Source: Clostridiaceae bacterium (GTDB lineage: Bacteria; Bacillota_A; Clostridia; Acetivibrionales; Acetivibrionaceae). From it: a stretch of DNA of 6,268 nucleotides. Below, piece after piece: positions 1-5,572 of the stretch (position 1 is its first letter; each line of letters starts with the position of its first letter). The stretch covers positions 1-6,268 of the forward strand of contig JAAZCB010000734.1 in assembly GCA_012513545.1 (NCBI GenBank). The letters run 5' to 3'. The notes beneath the pieces were generated by a model, which saw only the letters and a program-made list of their open reading frames with translations, had not been told where the DNA came from and ran no database searches. The position numbers and the translations under genes were made by a program.

Positions 1-11
1 CAAAGAATTGT

Positions 12-1616
12 ATGAAGCTAATTAAGAACGCAACAGCCGAGAAATTGAGAGGTGGATTTTACACACCCGAGCCAATTGCTGCATTCATTTTGAAATGGGG
101 CATCAATGGAAGTTCTGATTATGAAATTTTAGAGCCAAGTTGTGGCGATGGTGTTTTCCTTGAACAATTGAAAGAGAACAAGCATAAATTCAAATCGGTT
201 ACAGCTATTGAATTTGATGATATTGAAGCAGAAAAAGCGGAAAAGATTAAACTCAACCACAAGAATGTAATCAATACAGATTTTCATTTGTATTGCAATG
301 AAACCACACAGAGATTTGATTTAGTAGTTGGCAATCCGCCTTACATTCGTTATCAATATTTTCAGGAAGAACAGCAAAATGAAGCTATTAAAGTTTTTAA
401 TCGTGCTAAACTCAAATATTCAAAACTAACCAATGCTTGGGTTTCATTTGTGGTTGGCTCTAGTTTGTTACTCAAAGAAAATGGTAAAATTGGTTTTGTA
501 ATTCCTGCCGAATTATTGCAAGTTTCATATGCTCAACAACTCCGTGAGTTTTTGGCTCATTTCTACAATAAAATCAATATCATTTCTTTTGAAAAGTTGG
601 TTTTCCCCGATATTCAACAAGAAGTTGTTTTATTGCTTTGTGAAAAAAACGGAAGTGATTCACATTTGATTGAACACCTTGAATTAAGAGACGCCTCAGA
701 CCTTGAAAACTTGGATGTAAACATTTTAAAAAGTCCTTCCAAAAAGATAGATTTTAAGTCAAACAAATGGACTTATTACTTTTTGGAACAAGAAGAGATT
801 GACTTTTTGGAACAGATTGCCAAAAAACGAAAAGTTCCAACAATTAGTAATTATGCCAGTGTGGAAGTAGGTATTACCACAGGTGCAAATGATTATTTTA
901 CCGTGCCTTTGCCAGTTGTAGAAGCTTACGACCTGAAAGAATACGCAAAACCAATGGTTGGCAGAAGTGTTCAGGTCAATAGCGTAATTTTCACGGAAAA
1001 GGATTGGAAACTTAACAGACAAACCAAAGCCAAAGCTCACTTACTGGTGTTCCCTGCAAAAGAGAAAATTAACGGACACAAAGGAGCTAACTCATATATT
1101 CGTATGGGCGAATCAATGGGCGTAAACAAAGGTTACAAAACAGGCATTCGTGATGATTGGTTTGTAATACCTTCCATCAAACTTTCTGATGCTTTGTTTA
1201 TCCGTAGAAACAATTTGTATCCCCGTTTAATTCTTAATGAAGCAAAAGCTTATACCACTGATACAATGCACCGTGTGTTTATGCAAAAAGACACGGACAA
1301 AAACGCTTTTATAGCCAGTTTTTACAATTCATTATCATTAGCTTTTTCTGAAATTGTAGGTCGTAGTTATGGTGGTGGTGTTTTAGAACTAATGCCAAGC
1401 GAAGCAGGAAAAATATTACTCCCCTATCAAACCGAAAATGCTGATTTGCTTCCAACCATTGACAAAATGATGCGAGAGAAAAAAAGCATTGACGAAATTT
1501 TAAAAATCACCAATAAGCAGATTTTGAAAGACGGTTACGGCTTTACAGATAAAGAAATAAAACTTGCCGATAGCATTTGGAAGAAGCTTTCATCAAGAAG
1601 ATTAAATAGGAATTAA
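12..1616 (+). CDS. N6-adenine DNA methyltransferase, Eco57I/TaqI-like
   Basis: Predicted S-adenosylmethionine-dependent methyltransferase that would methylate the N6 of adenine in a specific DNA site, most likely the modification arm of a restriction or defence system. Seen in the 534-residue product: FYTPEPIA (about 16-23, motif X region), EPSCGDG (41-47, SAM-binding motif I), AIEFDD (65-70, motif II), and catalytic NPPY (108-111, motif IV), the signature of amino-methyltransferases. Residues from about 250 on resemble the TaqI-like target-recognition region of Eco57I-type enzymes, including VGITTGANDYFTV (286-298) and SYGGGVLELMPSE (452-464). Length suits a stand-alone methyltransferase without a fused nuclease. 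The ATG at 12 is chosen because the family usually starts shortly before the YTP motif, but the frame stays open to the window edge, so an upstream start is possible. The stop lies 12 bases before the SIR2 gene. Target site cannot be read from sequence. Family is confident; the partner nuclease, if any, is not visible here. Confidence 0.9.
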   Translation: MKLIKNATAEKLRGGFYTPEPIAAFILKWGINGSSDYEILEPSCGDGVFLEQLKENKHKFKSVTAIEFDDIEAEKAEKIKLNHKNVINTDFHLYCNETTQRFDLVVGNPPYIRYQYFQEEQQNEAIKVFNRAKLKYSKLTNAWVSFVVGSSLLLKENGKIGFVIPAELLQVSYAQQLREFLAHFYNKINIISFEKLVFPDIQQEVVLLLCEKNGSDSHLIEHLELRDASDLENLDVNILKSPSKKIDFKSNKWTYYFLEQEEIDFLEQIAKKRKVPTISNYASVEVGITTGANDYFTVPLPVVEAYDLKEYAKPMVGRSVQVNSVIFTEKDWKLNRQTKAKAHLLVFPAKEKINGHKGANSYIRMGESMGVNKGYKTGIRDDWFVIPSIKLSDALFIRRNNLYPRLILNEAKAYTTDTMHRVFMQKDTDKNAFIASFYNSLSLAFSEIVGRSYGGGVLELMPSEAGKILLPYQTENADLLPTIDKMMREKKSIDEILKITNKQILKDGYGFTDKEIKLADSIWKKLSSRRLNRN

Positions 1617-1628
1617 TAGTATGAAAAT

Positions 1629-2924
1629 ATGATTACACACGATCCTTCAGAATACATAAGAGGAATTCAACAAATACTTATCTCTGATAAAAAGAGAATT
1701 GGTTTTTTATTTGGTGCTGGAAGTTCTCTTTCAAGAAAAAACGATAAGTCACTTACCGTTCCTGCAATTGGTCAAATGACATCAGAAATTGTAAAAACAG
1801 CAGGTGAAGCCGTAGGGAAATATAAGACTGCATTAGAGGAGATAAAGAAAGAATTGGGTGAACAAAATTTCAATATTGAAACAATTTTATCGAATCTTGA
1901 ACAAAAAGCTAATTTTATAGGCAGTGGCACATTGAATTCCTTAAAAAAAGATGATTTTGAAAATCTTATAGTTGAAATAAAAAAGAATGTAAGAAAAATG
2001 GTTAGTGTCCACAAAATTGATGACACTAAAATTGCAACTAAAGAAATTGTAAGTGAGTTGGTTCACACGGACTTTGCTAACTGGATTGGCCAAGCTGAAA
2101 GAAAATATCCTATAGAAATATTTACTACAAATTATGACTTTCTTTTTGAGCTTGGTTTAGAAAACAAAGAAATTCCATACTATGATGGTTTTTGCGGTAG
2201 TCTTAGACCATTTTTTAATCCTGAATCCGTTGAAGATTTTGAGTTTTTGGCAAAGCAAACGAAATTATGGAAAATACACGGTTCATTAGGATGGCATTTT
2301 GACAAAGACGCAGAGAAAATTTTAAGAGTTAATCCTGATGATGATGATATTTTAATCTACCCATCCTCTCTGAAATACAAAGATTCAAAAAAACAGCCAT
2401 ACGAAAGTTTACTTGACAGATTATCGAATTTCTTAAAGAAAGATGATTCTATTTTAATAACCTGCGGTTATTCTTGGGGAGATGAACATATTAATTCAAG
2501 GATTATTTCCGCTTTAAAAACCAATACTACATCTCACGTTATAGGCTTGATTTATGATAAATATAAAAATGATGCAGGGAAAATAGAATATTCATTAACC
2601 CTTGATAGTAAACTTTCTGAATTAGCAAAAGGCAATTCAAAGATTTCAATTTATGGTGGTCGAAATGCAATTATTGGTTGTAGTTATGGTGAATGGTGTT
2701 TGAAAACTGAGCCGAGCAAAGAAGATACTGTTAATGTCGTTTTATTTTTTGATGAAGATGGTCCGACTGATGCAGAAGAACTAAATAAAGAATTTAAAGG
2801 AACTGAAAAGTGGACTGGGAAAGGGGAGTTTAAATTACCTGATTTTTACAAACTTGTAAATTTTCTAAATGAAATGATAAGCGATAACGAAATCAAAAAA
2901 TTTGGTACAAATGTCAAAAAGTAG
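1629..2924 (+). CDS. SIR2-family protein, predicted NADase of a SIR2-HerA defence system
   Basis: Predicted NAD+-consuming effector of the SIR2 fold. In characterised bacterial SIR2-HerA (Nezha) systems, the SIR2 partner assembles with a HerA ring and hydrolyses NAD+ on phage infection. Seen in the 431 residues: FLFGAGSS (26-33, the glycine-rich NAD-binding loop), FTTNYD (165-170, with Asn168 and Asp170), KIHGSLGW (215-222, His217 as candidate catalytic base) and CGYSWGDEHIN (279-289, late Rossmann signature of SIR2_2-type proteins). The insertion at about 55-150 is helical and charged; the last 110 residues are family-specific and I cannot assign them. No membrane segment or signal peptide is evident, so the protein should be cytosolic. 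The ATG at 1629 gives the GAGSS loop its usual position near residue 30; a nearby ATG at 1621 hits a stop after three codons. The 3' end overlaps the HerA gene by 14 bases, supporting translational coupling. Family call strong; NADase activity is inferred. Confidence 0.88.
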   Translation: MITHDPSEYIRGIQQILISDKKRIGFLFGAGSSLSRKNDKSLTVPAIGQMTSEIVKTAGEAVGKYKTALEEIKKELGEQNFNIETILSNLEQKANFIGSGTLNSLKKDDFENLIVEIKKNVRKMVSVHKIDDTKIATKEIVSELVHTDFANWIGQAERKYPIEIFTTNYDFLFELGLENKEIPYYDGFCGSLRPFFNPESVEDFEFLAKQTKLWKIHGSLGWHFDKDAEKILRVNPDDDDILIYPSSLKYKDSKKQPYESLLDRLSNFLKKDDSILITCGYSWGDEHINSRIISALKTNTTSHVIGLIYDKYKNDAGKIEYSLTLDSKLSELAKGNSKISIYGGRNAIIGCSYGEWCLKTEPSKEDTVNVVLFFDEDGPTDAEELNKEFKGTEKWTGKGEFKLPDFYKLVNFLNEMISDNEIKKFGTNVKK

Positions 2925-3456
2925 GATTACAGAAATTGGCGAAATTGATAGTATTAGCGGAAATAGTATTTCTGTTAAACTTTTTGATAATATAAAGTCA
3001 AATATGCCTGTTATTGATGGTGTCGTTTATCGTGTTGGTCAGATTGGTTCATTTGTGAGAATACCTTTAGGTTATGCTAATCTATACGGAATTGTAACAC
3101 AGATTGGTTCTGCTGCAATCCCTGAAAGCTTAAGAGAAGCCGTAATCAGAGATTATGATTATTTGACTAATACACGTTGGATAAATATTGTTCTCGCAGG
3201 TGAACAAGTTGGAAAAAGATTTGAAAGAGGTGTAACTCAATATCCCACAACAGGCGACAAAGTTCATTTAGTAACAATAAATGATTTAGATATTATTTAC
3301 GGTGGCTATGAAGAAGCCAATTCAATAACAGTTGGAAACATCAGCGTCTCTGAAAGTCTTGATGCAAAAATTGATTTAGATAAACTTATTTCAAGACATT
3401 GTGCGATTGTAGGTTCAACAGGAAGCGGAAAATCCAATTCATTTCCGTCCTATTAG
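2911..3456 (+). CDS. HerA N-terminal fragment (HAS barrel plus Walker A)
   Basis: Product of conventional translation of the first HerA frame: 181 residues from ATG 2911, ending at TAG 3454-3456. It contains a beta-rich HAS-barrel-like region (ITEIGEIDSISG onward), then the lead-in to the P-loop and an intact GSTGSGKS near its C terminus, followed by four off-frame residues. In SIR2-HerA complexes the HerA N-terminal region is near the SIR2 interface, so a truncated product might still contact SIR2, but without Walker B and the arginine finger it cannot be an ATPase. The coding start overlaps the SIR2 stop by 14 bases and has no Shine-Dalgarno sequence, as expected for coupled initiation. A TTG nine bases upstream (2902) is a weaker alternative start. 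Confidence 0.7.
   Translation: MSKSRITEIGEIDSISGNSISVKLFDNIKSNMPVIDGVVYRVGQIGSFVRIPLGYANLYGIVTQIGSAAIPESLREAVIRDYDYLTNTRWINIVLAGEQVGKRFERGVTQYPTTGDKVHLVTINDLDIIYGGYEEANSITVGNISVSESLDAKIDLDKLISRHCAIVGSTGSGKSNSFPSY
3439..3456 (+). other. Frameshift junction and premature stop in HerA
   Basis: In the first frame the codons read TCA-TTT-CCG-TCC-TAT-TAG. In the -1 frame the bases from 3441 read ATT-TCC-GTC-CTA-TTA-GAG, coding ISVLLE, which fits the HerA helix after GKSN(S/T). Conservation therefore switches frame between 3439 and 3444. I looked for an X-XXY-YYZ slippery heptamer in the zero frame across 3427-3450 and found none. The site is not in a long homopolymer; the nearest are A4 and T3. 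Confidence 0.8.
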
Positions 3457-4691
3457 AGGCAATCGCAAAAAGAAATTTTCCCAGTTCAAGAATATTAGTG
3501 ATTGACCCGCACGGTGAATATAATGATGCTCTTTCAAAATATTCTCGTGTTATTGAAACTAGTCCAAAAGATGATAAAAACAAGCTATATATTCCTTTTT
3601 GGGCATTACCTTTTAATGAGTTAATGAAAATATTTTCAGGAAATTTAACGGATGCCAATCGAGAATACATAAGAGAAAAAGTTGTTGAAGCAAAAATATC
3701 AAGTGCTATTGAGAATAAAATTGATGTTGCTAAAGAATCTATTACGGCAGATTCTCCAATTCCGTTTAGTATAAAAAGACTTTGGTTTGAGCTAGATGAT
3801 TTTGAAAGGAAAACTTTTCAAGCTGACAGGATTACAGTTTCTGAAAAATTGAAAAAAGGCGAAATCGAAACTCTAAAATCAAATGAATATCCACCTGCTG
3901 GATTAGGAAGTAGCCCCCCATTTTTAAATCAAAAAGCAAAGGGTTTACTTGGATTTCTTGATAGTATGAGGAATAAATTGAATGATAGCAGTTACAGTTT
4001 TTTATTTGCTCCTGGTGATTTAACGCCTGATATACAAGGAAAAATCACTAAAGATATTGACAGCCTATTTTATGATTGGTTAGGAAACTCATTACCAATT
4101 ACAATTTTAGATTTATCAGGAATTCCAAGCGAAATAATGTCTTCCATTTCAGGAACACTTTTAAAAATTATTTATGATGGATTGTTTTGGGGGGTGAATA
4201 CCAAAGTTGGTGGGAAAAATCAACCGCTATTAATAGTTCTTGAAGAAGCACATAGTTACTTGAAGGCAGGAGAGCATTCAATTTCATCAAGAACGGTTCA
4301 AATGATTGCAAAAGAAGGAAGAAAATATGGTGTTGGTTTATTACTAGTTACTCAAAGACCTTCTGAATTGGATGAGACTGTTCTTAGTCAATGCGGAACT
4401 ATGATAGCTTTAAGGATGAACAATTCTAAAGACAGAGGTCATATAAGGTCTGCTGTACAAGACGAATTGCAAAGCATAGTTGATTTGCTTCCAAGTTTAA
4501 GAACAGGGGAAGCATTAATTTCAGGAGAAGCTGTAAAAATTCCTTCAAGAGTGAAATTCTTTAAAATATCTAATGCTCCGAAAAGTTCTGACCCAAAAGC
4601 ATCAGAAAAGTGGCTTCAAACAATTGAAAAAACTGAAAACGAATACAAAAGTCTTTTAAAATCTTGGCGAAATAAAAATTATAAATTATGA
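3441..4691 (+). CDS. HerA C-terminal fragment (ATPase core after the P-loop)
   Basis: Second frame of the broken HerA gene. Family-like sequence begins at ISVLLEAIAKR (codon at 3441) and runs 416 residues to TGA 4689-4691. The frame is open back to a TTG at 3399, but residues before 3441 in this frame (CDCRFNRKRKIQF) are an out-of-frame reading of the P-loop, so that TTG is not a credible native start. The first in-frame ATG is at 3624, without an evident ribosome binding site. The fragment keeps Walker B (LLIVLEEAH), the GRKYGVG and VTQRPS motifs, and a C-terminal lysine-rich tail. A product made from here alone would lack nucleotide binding. The ATGA overlap with the KTSC gene means that ribosomes failing to reach this stop could also lower translation of the next gene. 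Confidence 0.7.
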   Translation: MSVLLEAIAKRNFPSSRILVIDPHGEYNDALSKYSRVIETSPKDDKNKLYIPFWALPFNELMKIFSGNLTDANREYIREKVVEAKISSAIENKIDVAKESITADSPIPFSIKRLWFELDDFERKTFQADRITVSEKLKKGEIETLKSNEYPPAGLGSSPPFLNQKAKGLLGFLDSMRNKLNDSSYSFLFAPGDLTPDIQGKITKDIDSLFYDWLGNSLPITILDLSGIPSEIMSSISGTLLKIIYDGLFWGVNTKVGGKNQPLLIVLEEAHSYLKAGEHSISSRTVQMIAKEGRKYGVGLLLVTQRPSELDETVLSQCGTMIALRMNNSKDRGHIRSAVQDELQSIVDLLPSLRTGEALISGEAVKIPSRVKFFKISNAPKSSDPKASEKWLQTIEKTENEYKSLLKSWRNKNYKL

Positions 4692-4909
4692 GTGTACCAG
4701 AAATGATTCCAGTTAGTTCATCCAATATTGAAAGTATTGGTTATGACGACCAAAACGAACAAGTTTATGTAAGATTCCTTAATGGAAGTCTTTATGTTTA
4801 TAAAGGCGTTCCTTTACACGAATTTGAAAATTTACGAGATGCTCCTTCATTAGGTTCATATCTCCATAGAAACTATAAAAATGTTTACCCCTATGAAAGA
4901 ATCGGCTAA
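4688..4909 (+). CDS. KTSC-domain protein
   Basis: Small 73-residue single-domain protein of the KTSC family, named for a domain found at the C terminus of some lysyl-tRNA synthetases and as free-standing bacterial proteins. Its function is unknown; RNA binding has been suggested for the family. Seen: VSSSNIESIGYD (9-20), a strand YVRFLNGSLYVYKGVP with the conserved YxY centre (Tyr36-Val-Tyr38), and a helical tail APSLGSYLHRNYK (52-64) ending near YERIG. These match the family layout over nearly the full length, so the gene appears complete. The ATG overlaps the HerA TGA as ATGA, and there is no Shine-Dalgarno sequence, so expression should depend on translation of HerA. Its place between a HerA and a GIY-YIG gene suggests an accessory role in the defence operon, for example nucleic-acid binding, but this is only inference from position. 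Confidence 0.85.
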   Translation: MSVPEMIPVSSSNIESIGYDDQNEQVYVRFLNGSLYVYKGVPLHEFENLRDAPSLGSYLHRNYKNVYPYERIG

Positions 4910-4917
4910 AAAAAAAA
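4908..4917 (+). repeat. A10 homopolymer before the GIY-YIG start
   Basis: Ten consecutive A residues begin inside the TAA stop of the KTSC gene and end two bases before the ATG at 4919. A-rich stretches at this position are typical of leaders in organisms that use little Shine-Dalgarno pairing and probably help initiation. Length change here would alter only the spacing, since the stop codon itself is retained. Confidence 0.6.
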
Positions 4918-4918
4918 G

Positions 4919-5371
4919 ATGCAAACCATAAAAATTAACTTCGACACAGCACGCCAGTTTGAAATGAGCAATATTAAACCACTTTCGGGTATCGTTGGGT
5001 TGTATTTTATTTTTACATCTAAAACACTTATTCAATATCCATTTATGAAATCCCGATTACTCTATATTGGCATGAGTGAAAAAAAAACAAATAGCATTGG
5101 CAGTCGGTTAACAGGGCATTTTGATGGCAAGTCTAAAAATGTTGGATTACAGAATTATAGAAAAATTGAACCCTTGTTTTTTACATATATTAATTTTGAA
5201 ATGCTTAAATCATTTTGGAATTTGCGAATTGAGGACTTAGAAAGTTATTTTATTCTAAACTTTGTTGAAAAATTTGGTGTTTATCCAATTTGCAACAACA
5301 AAACAGGCTTTGAAGTGCTTAAAACTGATTTAGACATTGATATTGCCATCGATTGGAATTATTTTGATTAA
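4919..5371 (+). CDS. GIY-YIG nuclease-like protein
   Basis: Predicted small nuclease of the GIY-YIG fold, which cuts DNA using a single metal ion. Seen in 150 residues: VGLYFIF (26-32, GIY-like strand), LLYIGMS (47-53, YIG strand), SIGSRLTGHF (59-68, Arg63 as the conserved catalytic arginine), EDLESYFI (105-112, Glu108 as candidate metal ligand) and YPICNNKTG (122-130, Asn126/127 matching the family's conserved Asn). Spacing and order fit the family, with a somewhat long gap between the two strand motifs. The protein is nearly all nuclease domain, with no separate DNA-binding domain, so targeting may depend on partner proteins. It could be the DNA-cutting component of this operon, alongside the methyltransferase and HerA. 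An A9 run lies in its coding sequence between the YIG motif and Arg63. It starts nine bases after the KTSC stop. Fold call is good; activity and substrate are unproven. Confidence 0.75.
   Translation: MQTIKINFDTARQFEMSNIKPLSGIVGLYFIFTSKTLIQYPFMKSRLLYIGMSEKKTNSIGSRLTGHFDGKSKNVGLQNYRKIEPLFFTYINFEMLKSFWNLRIEDLESYFILNFVEKFGVYPICNNKTGFEVLKTDLDIDIAIDWNYFD
5079..5087 (+). repeat. A9 homopolymer inside the GIY-YIG gene
   Basis: Nine A residues within codons GAA-AAA-AAA-ACA (residues 54-57). A one-base slip here, in replication or transcription, would truncate the protein before the catalytic Arg63 and Glu108. No length variation can be judged from one sequence. Confidence 0.55.
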
Positions 5372-5383
5372 ATAGAAATACTT

Positions 5384-5572
5384 ATGGAAAATTTTAAATC
5401 AGGAAAACAAATACTTGAAGATTTCTTTAATGAAATTGAAAACTTACCAGAAGTTGACAAGGAAATTGCAGAATTGTTTACATCTTTGTACTCTCAAAAC
5501 AAGTTTACGGATACAAATATTAAAAATGAATTGCAAAAACTAAGGGAGGCGAAAGATGAAAACAAGGATTAA
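5384..5572 (+). CDS. Small charged hypothetical protein preceding the SMC-like ATPase
   Basis: I do not recognise this 62-residue protein. It is rich in charge, with 15 acidic against 9 basic residues, and looks fully helical: ILEDFFNEIENL (10-21), EVDKEIAELFTSLYSQ (23-38), then TNIKNELQKLREAKDEN (44-60). It has no membrane segment, signal peptide or cysteines. The start is 12 bases after the GIY-YIG stop. Its 3' end overlaps the ATPase start by 17 bases and carries that gene's ribosome binding site within its codons, so the pair is probably made together. Small helical proteins just before an SMC-like ATPase occur as middle components in ABC three-component systems and other ATPase-based defence modules; I infer a binding partner role but cannot assign it to a named family. 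Coding status is supported by tight packing and a frame consistent with the operon. Confidence 0.65.
   Translation: MENFKSGKQILEDFFNEIENLPEVDKEIAELFTSLYSQNKFTDTNIKNELQKLREAKDENKD
5542..5549 (+). promoter_or_regulatory. Strong Shine-Dalgarno site for the SMC-like ATPase
   Basis: AAGGGAGG lies six bases before the ATG at 5556 and is close to a perfect anti-16S match. It is the only clear Shine-Dalgarno site among the starts in this window, it fixes the ATPase start, and it sits inside the last codons of the preceding small gene. Confidence 0.75.

Larger units (their letters stand above)
2911..4691 (+). pseudogene. herA: HerA/DUF87-type ATPase, frameshifted just after the P-loop
   Basis: Remains of, or an apparent frameshift in, a HerA-like hexameric FtsK/HerA-superfamily ATPase, the usual partner of the preceding SIR2 protein. 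Joining the two frames at 3441 restores a co-linear protein of about 593 residues, a normal length for this family. Order: HAS-barrel-like N-terminal domain (about 1-70), GSTGSGKS Walker A (168-175), hydrophobic helix ISVLLEAIAKR (from 178), VIDPHGEY strand (about 198), LLIVLEEAH Walker B with a Glu pair (codons at 4227-4253), KEGRKYGVG with a candidate arginine finger, and VTQRPSELD after it. All motifs expected of an active enzyme are present, but in two frames: the first stops at TAG 3454-3456 and the second continues to TGA 4689-4691. One base appears to be missing near 3441-3442 (TCATTT where TCAATTT would keep frame). The start is taken as ATG 2911 rather than TTG 2902. The end overlaps the next gene by ATGA. 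It may be a real inactivation, a consensus error, or recoding; no classic slippery heptamer is seen. Confidence 0.88.

Noticed and set aside
759..1040. Reverse-strand open frame of about 93 codons inside the methyltransferase gene
   Set aside because: It lies wholly within a well-supported gene, has no recognisable motif, and shows composition expected of an antisense shadow.
1772..2026. Reverse-strand open frame of about 84 codons inside the SIR2 gene
   Set aside because: Phe/Ser/Ile-rich antisense reading of a Lys/Glu-rich helical region; no family match or start signal.
2335..2350. Short GAT repeat (four Asp codons) in the SIR2 gene
   Set aside because: Four codons only, in a loop before a normal ILIYPS strand; no sign of expansion.
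3038..3112. Repeated CAGATTGGTTC word in the HerA N-terminal region
   Set aside because: Two copies encode similar QIGS strands of the HAS-barrel region; chance or domain symmetry rather than a DNA repeat element.
3399..3440. TTG at 3399 as a genuine start for a second HerA-like gene
   Set aside because: The first 14 codons are an out-of-frame reading of the P-loop and there is no ribosome binding site, so the C-terminal half is better explained as the continuation of a frameshifted gene.
3427..3450. Programmed -1 frameshift signal at the HerA junction
   Set aside because: No X-XXY-YYZ heptamer in the zero frame and no obvious stable hairpin directly after; kept only as a remote possibility.
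3386..3670. Reverse-strand open frame across the HerA frameshift
   Set aside because: It overlaps conserved HerA sequence in both frames and has no own motif; an antisense shadow.
3914..4194. C6 (3914-3919) and G6 (4189-4194) runs in HerA as slippage sites
   Set aside because: The reading frame and conserved motifs continue unchanged across both runs, so they do not explain the frame break at 3441.
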